Assembly (NCBI RefSeq): GCF_902635505.1
Contig: NC_045427.1
Span: forward strand, 58,616,539 to 58,680,538
Length of the DNA stretch: 64,000 nucleotides
Source: Sarcophilus harrisii
Lineage: Eukaryota; Chordata; Mammalia; Dasyuromorphia; Dasyuridae
Direction of reading: 5' to 3'
The notes under the pieces were generated by a model that was not told the DNA's origin, ran no database searches, and was given only the letters and a program-made list of their open reading frames with translations. Both the position numbers and the translations under genes were made by a program. The stretch's first letter is position 1, and the number at the start of each line of letters is the position of its first letter. Below are positions 1 to 12,300 of the stretch, piece after piece.

Positions 1-179
1 GCTGTGAATTTTGAGAAGTCCAGACCTCCATGACTTTCAAAATCTTCCATGACTAGACTTTTTCCTCTCTTTTCATTCCTCTTATACCCTGACACTCTTC
101 TTGCCATGTGCTCTGTGAGCCAATGACACTGTCTTCCTTCAACAAGCCACTCTTCCCAACTCCAAGTATTTTTACTGAT

Positions 180-455
180 TGTCTCTCAAGCTTTCTGAAA
201 CTCTTTTTCTTCCTCCTTTTCTCCTCATCATAACTTCTCTGACTTCCTTTAAGTCTCAATTGAAGCCTTTCCCAGCCCTTTTTAATCTTAATGCCTTCCC
301 TCCAATATTACCTTCAACTTACCTTGTTTATATCCTGTTTGTACATAACTATTTATGTGTTGTCTCCCCACTCTTGAAAATAGGGATAATTTTATGCTTT
401 TTGTCTCCAGTGCTTATTATAATGTTTGGCCCTTAGCAGACATTTAATAAATACT
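180..455 (+). repeat. LINE-2 3' end
   Basis: Degraded match to the L2 3' region as I know it: the CTCTGACTTCCTTTAAGTC block, the GTTGTCTCCCC block, then 'TTTAATAAATACTAGATGAAT'-like polyadenylation and tail sequence. The overlapping open frames on both strands are shadows of this repeat. Confidence 0.6.
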
Positions 456-639
456 AGATGAATGGAAATATGTTTTGCAAAACTGTACATGTATAACTTA
501 TATCAAATTGTTTGTCTTTTCCGTGGGGAAAAGGAGGAAAAGAAGGGAAAGAGAGAATTTAGAATTTGAAAAGTTTAAAAAATTTTTTAAAATTTGTTTT
601 ACATATAAGGGAAAAATGAAATATTGAATAAAAATTAAA

Positions 640-1720
640 TACTAATTGACTGACTTCAAACTATTTCTCTAAACTCTTTCCTCTCTTAGTCAAACTCCTT
701 AAAAAAGCCTTCTATATCCATTGCCTCCACTTGTTAAGCTCTCATTCATACCTCAATTCTTTGCAATATGACTTTTTGCCTTATTGCTCAATTGAAATTA
801 CTGTCTACACAGTTATCAATGATTTCTTGATTTCCAAATCTGATGGTCTTTTCTCAATTTTTATGCTTCTTAAATAATTTGTTGCATTTGGCACTCTTGA
901 CCATGTTCTCTTTTGATACACCCTCCACTCTCTGGGTTCCTGTGAAAATTCTCTTTCCTGGGTCTCTGACCTGGTTTTATTACTAATCTCTTTTGCTGGT
1001 TTATCATTCTAAAGGAGTGAATGTTCTCCCAAGTATATTTGGGTCCTCCTTTTCCCTTTCTACATTCTCTTAGTAACCTTGTTCATCAGTCCCCATGGGT
1101 TTAACTATCATCTCTATGCAGATAATTCATATTTAAACACATACACAAAATTATATTTCTGTGTGTAGAAATATACCGATATATATATCAATATCAAGTC
1201 TCTTCCTTGAGTTCTAAGGCATTTCAGACTAGATGTCCTTGTGACATCTCAAATCCAACAAGTCCAAAGCTGAACTCATTCTCTTTTCCTCAAAATCCTC
1301 CTTCCTCCAAACTTTCCTATTTCTATTGAAGGGGGAAGGGAAGAGGAAAAGAATAAGCATTTATTAAGTAACTACCACATTCCAGGCACTGTGCTAAACA
1401 TTTTAGAAATATTATCCTATTTCATTCTCATAACCATTCTTGGGATGGTGATATTATCCCCATTTTGTAGTTGAAGAAACTGAGATATAAAGAGATGAGT
1501 CAAGCCTTTTAGGCTGGTAACTCTGGCATTATCTTCAGCTCCTCACTCAGTTTTCATTGTAGATATTCAGTTACCACACATAATTCTTCCACCATCTAAG
1601 TTCATGTTCTCATCTCCTCTGCCCTTACAACACTCTCTGGACTGATCTATCTGGCTCAGGTCCCTCATCTCTCTAGCTCAAACCACACAGTACTGTCAAA
1701 GTAATTTTCCTCCAGGTCTT
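640..1720 (+). repeat. LINE-2/CR1-type ORF2 3' portion, interrupted by a MIR
   Basis: Pyrimidine-rich sequence matching the reverse-transcriptase end and 3' UTR of L2/CR1 LINEs (blocks resembling 'ATCTGATGGTCTTTTCTCA', 'AAGTCCAAAGCTGAACTCAT', 'CCAAAGTAATTTTCCTCCA'). A MIR-like segment at about 1330-1520, with the TATTATCCCCATTTTGTAG core, interrupts it. No open LINE frame remains, so it is an old copy. Confidence 0.55.
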
Positions 1721-1730
1721 GTCATTGTGC

Positions 1731-1880
1731 TATTGTTGTTCAGTCCAGTCTTAACTCTTCTTGAGCTTATATGAGGTTTTCTTGGCAAAAATACTGGAGT
1801 GTTTGCCATTTTCTTTTCTAATTCATTTTATAAATGAGGACTGAGATTGAGGAACTACACTGTTGGTAAATCCTGTGAAG
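1731..1880 (-). repeat. RTE-tailed tRNA-derived SINE (Mar1-like)
   Basis: Reverse complement of the tail shared by marsupial RTE-mobilised SINEs: TTGTTGTTCAGTCC..., then TTTTCTTGGCAAA-ATACTGGAGTG-TTTGCCATTTTC, then the ATAAATGAGGA core. The same module occurs in sense at 47862-48060. Confidence 0.6.
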
Positions 1881-2448
1881 TTCTGTCTCTGTCTCTGTTT
1901 CTGTTTCTGTCTGTCTGTCTCTCTCTGTTTCACAACTTCTGAATTTCCCTGTCATTTTCATCAAACCAATCTTGATGTTTGTGAATGTCCTGACCCAGAG
2001 AAGTAAATGGAGTACTGTACAACATCAGATCTCTGAAAGCTACCCACTCCTTTTCTGCTCTACTGTTTCCAACCATGTGTTGCCTCAGTTTTCCTTCCAA
2101 CTTAGTAACAAACTATTCTCCCTCAGAGAAGTGCTCAAATCTGTTGTCATTAACTCTCCTGGTAGTCTTGTCTTGGGGTTACTTCTTTTGTTGAATGTGA
2201 ATGTTTCACTTGGAGAGGATAAGTGTATGATCAGTCCAGCACTCTGCTTCATTGCCTTCATCACTTTCACATTCTGTCTATCCCTTCTTCTTACAATGAC
2301 ATACATAATCTATTAAATACCAATGTTAGCTGTGAGGGTACATTCACAAAGTTTTATTGTATTAGGTTTGCTGGATTTCATGTTGTCTATAAGCATATAC
2401 ATATTCCATGTTCTCATGGTGAAAATGAAGTCATCCTTGCAAAACTTT

Positions 2449-2591
2449 TTGTTCTCTCTCTCTCTCTCTCTCCTCCTCTCTCCTCCTCATCCTCCTCCTC
2501 TCCTTCCTCTCCCTCCTCCTCCCCTTTCTCTTGCTCCTCCTCTTCCCTCTTCCTGCTCCTCCTCCTCCTCCTCCTCCTCCCTCCTTCTTCT

Positions 2592-2641
<50 letters not shown>
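2449..2641 (+). repeat. (CT)n/(TCC)n microsatellite
   Basis: About 190 bp of almost pure pyrimidine. CT dinucleotides flank TCC/CTCCTC trinucleotide runs, followed by a short TG run. It produces artefactual Ser/Leu/Pro-rich reading frames on the plus strand. Confidence 0.95.
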
Positions 2642-2645
<4 letters not shown>

Positions 2646-3261
2646 CAGTGTGTGTGTGTTGACTACAGGGTGGGATCTACACCTGCTATGGTAAGCAAGC
2701 CAAGATTGGGTAAAACAGACAATTTTTAGGGCATTTTTCCTAGCCCCTTCTAGAAAGTGCCATCCTTAAAAAGGGCTGTTCAGATACTCATGGAACTATC
2801 TTATTCTACTGCTGTTTCCAGTGAGATGATGACCCTATAGCTTTTGGAGCCACAGGTGAGTGTTGGGTGAGTTAGCTGGACACCAAGGGGAAAAGTAGCC
2901 TTGTAATGGCTCAGCAGCCCTCATACCAGAGGTACTGGTCTTCTCTGAATACACCCTAAACCCCTGCTCCCAAACCACATTATGTTTTAACAACATAGTA
3001 TATATTTATATTATTCACCTATTTATATTTTATAAGTACTTGTTTCTCGCATTAGAACCCCAATTCCTTGTGAGTAGAGTACTTCTTTGTACTTGTTACA
3101 TGATTGATTGAGGCTACATTTCCATTCAATATGCCTCCCAGAATTTAGCTTATTTAGAAAAAGTGACAAAGATTAAAGATAAAAGATTAGTATTAACTTT
3201 TTCCCCCAAAATGATTTGAATTCTCATCGAATATAGAGAAAGTCAGGAGTTCTCTACTTAC

Positions 3262-3360
3262 TGCTCCACTTATGATGTACTCATCTGTTCCCTCTTCCCA
3301 GAGAACCAGGATGCCAACAATTATAAGGAAACCCGCAGTAAGTAAACAGTTCAAAATATC
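3262..3360 (-). CDS. CMTM1: CMTM1 exon 3
   Basis: Preceded on the minus strand by TTTGCATTGCAG and followed by GTAAGT. It holds 99 nt or 33 codons, phase 0 at both ends. It encodes the third transmembrane helix (DILNCLLTAGFLIIVGILV) and an acidic loop WEEGTDEY, where the human protein has a basic loop (QEKKRRH). Confidence 0.85.
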
Positions 3361-6300
3361 CTGCAATGCAAAGAAGATAACAGACTTTTTACTAGGTAGG
3401 TAAAGATCTATTACTGGACACTACCATCATTCCAATCACTCAGATTCACCACCTGAGAGTCACTTTGGTAGTTTTCCTCCAATTTTATTTATTTTAAATT
3501 TTTTTAAAAATTGAATTCCAAATTCTCTCCCTCCCTTTCCCATCCACTGGGAAGGCAAATGATGTGATGTCAATTATACATGTGAAATCATACAAAATAT
3601 ATTTCTGTTTTAGCCATATTTCAAAAAAGCAAGAATAGAGAAAATTATACTTCAGTTTCATCAATTTGTTCTCTAGAGATAGATAGAATTTTTTTAACAA
3701 GTATTTTGGAATTGTTTTATATCATTATATTGATAGTCTAGTCTTTCACAACAGTTGATCATTACAATATAGCTGTTACTTTTGCAAAATGATTTCCTGA
3801 TTCTTCTCACTTCATTTTGTATAGTGCATATAGGTCTTGCCCTGTTTTTCTGAAATCACCCCCCTCATTATTTCTTATAGCACAATAATATTCCTTCAGT
3901 CTTCACCATTACACATTCCACAATTTATGAGCATCCCCTCAATTTCTAATTCTTTGTCACCACAAAAAGAACTACTATATTTTTGTATATATGTCTTTCT
4001 TTTTCTTTCATTCTTTGGAATACACCTGTAAGTAGTATTTCTGGGTCAAAGGGCATACACAAATTATTCTCTAGAATGGTTGGACCAGTTGACTACTCCA
4101 GCAACAATTCATTAGTGTACCTATTTTTTCTCTCATCCCTTCTAGTGTTTATCATTTCTGATGGGTATGGAAGTAGTAATCTTAGTTGCTTTAATTTGCA
4201 TTTCTCCAATAATAATTTAGAGCATTTTTATATGACCATAGGTAGCTTTGATTTCTTCTGAAAACTGCCTGTTTATATTTTTTTTGACCATTTTTCATTT
4301 GGGGAATGTCAAGTTTTAAAATTTGACTCAGTTCCCTACATATTTGAGAAATTAAACCTTCTATCTAAGAAAAGTGCTTTCAACATTGTTATTACTTCAT
4401 TGTTTATGGTACATTTTATCAAAAAGTGACTTACCTTGTGTTTTGTCTACTTTTGCTTTTTCTTTGCCTAAGATCATGACTGCTTGCTACCCTTGCCTTT
4501 TATATTTCAACTGAAGCATATTAGATTCTGCTTCAGTCCTTTTATGTTAACTGTGTGTGTTCATCTATTTCATATCTGTCTTTTGTGAACAATCTATTGT
4601 TGGATTTTGGTTTCTAATCCATTCCTCTATCTGCCTGTGTTTTATGGATGAGTTCATCACATTCACATTCACAATTTTGATTACTATTTCCTTCTATATT
4701 ATTTTCTTCTGTTTCTTCTCTTTTTTTAATCCTGTCCTTCCGGAAAAGTCTGTTTTGCTTTTAACCACTGCCTCCCTTAATCTGTCCTGCCTTTTATCAT
4801 CCTCTTCCCCCTTTCCTTTATCCCCTTGCAATATTTCTATACACAGTTCTCTGTGTGTATTCTCTCTTTGAACCAATTCTGATAAGACTAAGGTTCAAGC
4901 ATTGCCTCTCTTTCTTTTCTCCTTTATTGTAAAAAGTTTTCTTTGCATGCTTCTTTTATATGGGAAAAGTTTTCCCATTCTGCCTCTCCCTTCCCCTTCT
5001 CCCAGTACATCCCTCCTTCTTGTACCTTTATTTTTTGGAGAGCATTTTAATAATGGATTCATACTTACAAACTCTACATAAATTCCTTTTAACTATCCTA
5101 ATAATGATAAAGTTCTTGGGAGTTACATGTATCATCTTCCCACATAAAAATATAAATAAATAGTTTAACTTTATAAGTCCTTCATGATTATACTTTCATG
5201 TAAAATTTTCTGTCCAGCTCTGATCTTTTTATCAGAAATTCTTGAAAGTGGATTCTGGGAAGATGGTTGATATAGGTTGATAAATTTCATATATAAGATA
5301 TAGGTTGATAAATTTCAAGCTCTCCTAATTTCCCTTACAAATAGAACAAATTTGTGCCTCAGGGCAAACATAGACCGGTGAAAAATCAAGAAGACTTGAG
5401 ACAGAACCTTTGGGTCCTGATACAACCCAAGAATATCTGAAGGAAGACCCCAGCCTGGGGATTAACCTGTCTGAAGTTCAAATACCTCTGGGTTAGCTCT
5501 GCAGAAACACCAACTGGGAACGCTTGGGCTAGCAGGGTGTGGCTGGGGCCTCAGCAGGAACCACAGATACTTTCATCTCCTAGACTATTTTGTCCAGTTG
5601 GAGTTTGAGTCTGGGAAGATGGAGTGAACTTCCAAACCTCAGCTAATTGGTAATGCCAGGCTCAGCTGTGCTGCTGAGATGCAGCTGAAGAAAGAAGGAA
5701 CCAGCACCCAGTGAGTGCAGAAGCAGTGCGGCAGGGATGCTGCTGACTGTGGGCACTTGCAGGAGGATGGAGCTCTTGCTTTGGGGCTCCTGGTCAGAGT
5801 GGAGAACTGAAGAGAAGCTTGAGGCACCATTTCCTACCCCACAATTACATTAATACATCTTATTGAAAAAATGAACCTGCAAAGAAGAAAGAACCCCACC
5901 ATTAATATATATTATGGGAACAGGGAAGACTGGAATTCGTCTTCAGAGGAGGACACTGAAGTGAATAAAAAAGCTTCTGCCCCAAAGAGTAATATGAAAT
6001 GGCTGCCTGCCCAAAGAGAATTTATAGAAGAACCCAAAAAAGAATTTAAAAATCAAATGAGAGACATTGAGGAAAAATTAATAAAATAAAATAAAATAAA
6101 AACCATCCAAGAAAACCAAGATGAATTATAGAGTCTCAGAGATGAAAATAATTCTTTGAAAATGAGAATTGGACAAGGAGAAGCCACAAAAGCTATGAAA
6201 GACCACGAAATAACAAAACAGAGTAAAAAGTATGAGAAAATAGAACAGAATATGAAACATAAAAATGACAGATCTAGAGAACAGATCAAGAAGAGAAAAC

Positions 6301-9300
6301 ATCAGATAATTGAATTGCCAGAAAGTTCTGACCAAAAAAAGAATCTTGACACAATAATATAGAAAATAATCCAAGAAAACTGTCCTGGAGTGATAGACAA
6401 GAAGGGAAAGTAGAAAGACAAAAACCCACTGATTACTACCTCATAGAGATCCTTTGTAGAAAACACAGAATATCATTACCAAATTTCAAAACCTCCAAAT
6501 CAAAGAGAAAATTTTGCAAGAAATAAGAAAAAAAAACCAATTCAAATATGCTGGAGCTACAATTAGCATTGTATAAGACTTATGAGGAGCTACAATAAAA
6601 GATCGCAGGTTCAGGAATCATATCTAACAATTAAAATGACTAAGCCTGGGGTCAAAAATATCACATCCAGCAAAATTATGTATAATTTTAAATGAGAAAA
6701 ATGGACATTTAATGAACTTGCAGATTTTCAGGACTTTCTTTCAACCAAACCTGAACTTAACAGAAAATTTAACACATAAGAGACAATATCAAAGATCAGT
6801 TTTAAGGAACTCAACATGGACAAACTGTTTAATTGTTTATGTTTTTTTAACATGGGAAATGGATATTATATGTTTGAAATTCATATCAACAAGAGGTTAG
6901 CTCAAAAGAAAAACTAGCAGATTTAAGGTAAAAATAGTAATCATGTTATGCAAATGAGGTGCAGAGGAAGAATAAACAGAGGCATTAGAGGGGGAAGAAG
7001 GGCTCAAAGTTATAAAAACCTACTCACATTGGGAAATGGCTTCAATAGGCAATGATATATATCTAGATATATATCACGAAGGGTATAGTACCCTCCACAA
7101 TCTATAAAGAAATAAGGCGAGATTAGTGGATGGGGAAGCAAAGGATGAGGGAAGAAGACAAAGAAGGGATCTATGGGTGGGAGGGAGGTGAAGTAATAGC
7201 AAGGCAAGTTAAGGAGCAGAATTAAAGCAGTCAGCAGGAATAGCAAAGATATGTGTGTGTGTGTGTGTGTGGGAGGGTGTATGTATGTATATATCTACAT
7301 ATATATAAATATATCTTTTCTTAATTGTAACTTGCTTGGGGGTAGTTGAGGGAGTTGAAAGGGGGAAAAAAGAATAAAGTAAATAAAGTGCACAACAGAG
7401 GACAAGAGAACAATTTACAAGGAAGTAAAGAAAAATGGACATTTATGAATATAATTTCTTCTACTAATACATATATTTTCTTGATCTGGTAACTTGTAAT
7501 ATATTTTGAATCCTCTCTGATGTTCTGGGGGCACATGACATCTTCTCTTTGGCTTTGCTTTATTTTGTTTTGTATTCTTTTTCTATTCTTTTTTTTCTGT
7601 TTTTTCAAATGAATTTTAAAAATTCTTGAAAGCACTCTATTCAATTATATATCCATTTCCCCCTTTGTTTTGCTGGGTAAATTATTTTAGCTTGTAATCC
7701 TAGCTCCTTTGTTTTCTAGAATATGTTTCAAGGCTTCTAATCATTTAACTTGGAAGCCACAAGATGTTGTATGATCTTGTGATATATGACTTGTTTCTTT
7801 CTGGTTGCTTACAATATTTTCTTCTTTATTTGGGAGCTCTGAAATTTGGCTATAATATTCCTGGGAATTTTTGATATTTCTTCTGGGAGCTGATTGGTGG
7901 ATTCTTTCAATATCTGTTTAATCATCTAGTTCTGTGTTATCAGGGAAGTTTTCCTTGATAATTTCTTGAAAGATGATGTTCAGGTTCTTTCTTTGGTCAA
8001 GACTTTCATTTATCTCTCCTTATCTATTTTCCAGGTTGGTTGTTTTTCTGATGAGGATTCTTTTTACTTTGTTTTGTTTCTTGTTTTCTCATGGAGTCAT
8101 TAGCTTCCACTTGCCCAGTTCTGTTTTTTAAGGAATTATTTTCTTCAGTCAGATTTTATGCCTCTTTTTTTCCCATTTGGCCAGTTGTTTAAGATATTAT
8201 TTTCCTCAGTACCTTTGTGTATTATGTGTGTGTGTCTCTTTGATTAAGCTGTTAATTTTCTTTTCATTATTTTCTTGCATCATTCTCATTTCTTTTCCCA
8301 ATTGTTTACCATTTTTATCTCTTAACTCTTTCAGGAAACTTTTTGGATTTGGGTCCAATTAGCATCAATTTTTGAGGCTTTGTAACTTTTTTTATCTTGT
8401 CATCCTCTTGTGAATATCTTGGTCTTCCTCACCACCAGATTTTATGGTCCCTTTTTTTGTTGTCTGCTCATTTTTTCCAAGCTACCTTTGACTTTATTTT
8501 AAAGGTGGGCTCTGCTTACTTTGGGATGGCAATCCTTAACTTCAAGATTTTTTTGGTACTTCTATCTTTGCAATTAGTTTTGGGTGGTCTGCAAGCAAAC
8601 CTTTGATCAACACCTTTGATGTTTTCAAGGTGGTGCGATCCTGGGAGAGGTATGGTTATTGCTTTAATGATTTGTACTCTGGTCTTTACCCATGAAGGAC
8701 CCTAGGGCCCCTGCTCTCTTATGAATGACTATCAGTCCTCTCCTCCTCAGAACTGCAAGAAGCAATAGCTAAAACTCAGTGCCAGCAAAGGATACCCTGT
8801 AATTTCTTTCTGACCAGTTATTTGACTCCCATACTGTCTCTGGATTGAGAGATATTGAAGCTGCTGTTGTTGCAGAGGTGGCGGCGGCTATGGACAAGCC
8901 TCTACCTTGAAGCCACAGACTTACTGACTTCTTAAGTTATCTTAGACTGGAGAAATGTCTCACCCTGAAGTTTTGTTGACTTGGCTATTCCAAAATTTTA
9001 TTTGAAGCGTTATTTTAAAGTTGTTTGGAGGACTATTGGTTTGTGTTGATAGGCAGCCTCTGTTTCCAATTCTTTGCTGCCACAAAAAGAGCTGTTATAA
9101 ATATTTTTGTACATATGAGTCCTTTTTTGCTTTCTGTTTTTGAGCCATAGACCGAATAGGACATTTCTGGATCAAAAGGTATGCACAATTTTATAGATTT
9201 TTGCTTTCTAGAATGGTTGGACTAGTTCACAGCTCACCAACAGTACTTTAGTATATCTGCTTTCTGACAACCTCTCTAGCATTTGTCATTTTCCTTTTTT

Positions 9301-12300
9301 GTCATTTCAGTCAATTTCATGTATCTAATTTGCATTTCTCTAACTATTAGTAATTTAGAGCATTTTTTTCAATAGGGCTATTGATAGTTTGGATTTCTTC
9401 CTCTGAACTGCCTATTCATATTCTTTGACCATTTATCAATTGGGGAAATAGCTTTTATTCTTGTAAATTTGTAACCAATACATCTTAAAAATGAAATCAT
9501 TATCAGAGAAACTTGCTATGACAATTTCCCTCCCTACTTATTTTCTTTCTACTTTTAGTTACATTAATTTTATTTATGCAAAACATTTTTAATTTGTTGC
9601 TTTTCTAAGTTTTTTTTTGAGTTGCATGCAGTCAAAGCATATCTAAGTCTTCAATCTCTTCTTTCTCTCTTTTCTTGATGGAAGAGTTTAAAAATATAAA
9701 TTTCCCTCCAAATACTGCTTTGGCTGCATCACCCAAATTTTGGTATGTTGTTATTTTCTTTAATAAAATTATTTTCCTAAATTATGTTTAATGTTGAGTA
9801 TTTTGTCTTTGAGGTTACTTTCAATTTATCCTTGTTTGTACAGAGAGCTGTTTGCATATCATCTCCTGACTTATAAATAAGAATTCTTGAGAGCACTCTC
9901 TTGCCTTTCTTTAAATACCCAGTGTTTAGTTCAATGTCTGATACACAGGAAGCACTTGATAAAAGTTTCTTGACTTAACTGGAATCACATAAGATGAGAA
10001 TGATTGTATGATTTGCAATTTGAAACCATGGAGGGAATACCCTCTATCAGTAAGATCACAATTTCCATTGATGTAGAATATTGATATAATATATTGAAAG
10101 ATGAGTATTTCCTGACCTGAGTATAAAGCCTTGTTCATTGTACATGTTTGCCACATATTTGTTAAATCAAATGCTGATATGTTAAATCAGCATGATTAAC
10201 AGGGCAAATATAATTATCCCCACTTCATATAACAGGAAGCTAAAGCTTAGGAAAAACAATTTTCCTGTTGTCATAGAGTCAATGCAATGATTAAGTCAGT
10301 ATTTTAACCCAGAACATCTAACTTCAACTTTATCACTTTTCCTCCTATGATATTTGATTTTTTCCACTTCCTCCATGTCCTAAGTGAGTTTGGATATGTT
10401 CATCTTGGACATAAGAACCTTCCTATGTATCCTGTTATAACCTCTCCTAGATTCTAGAGGAGACTCCCTTAGAAACTCTAGCTGAGTCTTGCATCTTTGA
10501 GGGACAGGAGAGAAAGGACAAAGCACAACAAAAGGGACACAGAGAGACAGTGGTAGGACCTCCTGAGAATAGGGCTCAATTAATAGTCAAAGCCTTATTG
10601 AATTGTAGACTTTACATTTTAACTATAGATAACGAACACTTACAAATGCCGGCCATAATATGCACACTAACAAGTGGTGTAGACCTAACACATATATTAT
10701 AATGAATGACAGAACTATGCAGCATTCCAGTAGCAGGATGGCTATGTAGGATTCATGGGCTGGTGCGATGATAAAGCTGATGGCTGCTCCCAGGACAAAA
10801 AGCTGTAAGAGAAGAGAGATTTCATTTAAACTTATTGTTACCAACAGCCCCAATCTGACATGTGGGATTGAATCAAAATTGTCTCCAAACACAGTTAATA
10901 GTTTGGGTGCCATTGGGAAGTGGATGGAACATGGGACTGATGAAAAGCCTTTGGCTTTAACCTGAAGGGCCAAATTTCCCAGCTTGGGCCCTTTCCTTCA
11001 CCTCTCTATGATGTCTTCATTTGTAAAATAGTGTCACAACACTTGTACTGTTTTCCTCCCAGAATTTAAATTAAATTAACTTAATTTACGCCAATTCAAT
11101 CATAATAAAACCTTATGGCAAAAACTTGAGCAAGTCTCTTTACCTCTGGGACCTCAGTTTCTTCACTGACAACATGAGGTGGTTGGATTCTATGCCAGCA
11201 GTTGACCTTTTGGTTATGCTTGAAGATTTGAAAAGCACTTGATCTATATGACCTCATTTGACCATGGGACCATGGTCCCATTAGACAAATGCTGTTCTTT
11301 AGCCCAGAATAAAAAAATGAGATGAAGGAGAAATGAAGTGACTGCCCAGGATCACAATTTATACATGTCTGGACTCAGCCCTGTATATGCCCATTTCTAA
11401 GTCCACAGTTCTTCCTACTGTGCCTTATGACTTGAGAGGCTCAATAAGATTCCTTTCTGTTACGATATTTTATAGTCTGTTCTAAGACTCTTTTTCCAGC
11501 TTAAGAGTTTGTGGCTACATGGTTCTTTGGTTATTGTGCATAAATTATATATATAGTGTTTAGTAGTCTATTGGTTTCCTTCAAATATGTTCAGTGAACT
11601 CATTCTTTCTTCAAAGTGGGCATAAAATAAGAATTTATCATTTTTAATGCTAGCAAAATTTAAAATGAACTATGTTCTTTTATCTTCCTTATTTTTCAAG
11701 AATTTCATGGACACTTACTCTCATTGGAAATGGATTAAAGAGAGAACAACATATAAATCTAAATGGGTATAAAAATCTTCTAAATTTGGAAAAAAATGAG
11801 GGCAAGGTGATGAGGTTGGGGGGAGAATAGGTTAAGAATAGGTCAAAGTAGTCCATAGAAAGAAGTAAGGTAGAAGAGTGAGGAGGGATAGGGTAAGTAG
11901 AATGAGAAGGATGGTAAAGAAAAATAAGGAGAAATAGATATAACGAACAATTATAGCTTAGAATGTGAATGGGATGAATTTACCCATAACAGAAAATATG
12001 AATTCCACAACATGTTGCTTTTAGGAAATACAAAAAGATAAAATAAAAGGCAGAAAAAGAATTTATTATGTTAAAAAAAAGCAGGGATAGTAGTTATCAT
12101 GATCTCAGGCAAAATTAAAGCTAAAATAGATCTAATCAAAAGAGAAAAAAAGAGAAACTACACTATGGGTCAGCAATATCATTCAATATTGTTTTCGATC
12201 ATTTAACATAACTAGACAAGTAAAATACCTGACAGTATACCTGTCCAAACAAACACAGGAAATATATGAACATAAATATAAAACACTTTTTATGACAAAT

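Noticed and set aside
2223-2729. 168-codon Ser/Leu/Pro-rich plus frame
   Set aside because: Runs through the CT/TCC microsatellite; no family similarity outside the repeat.
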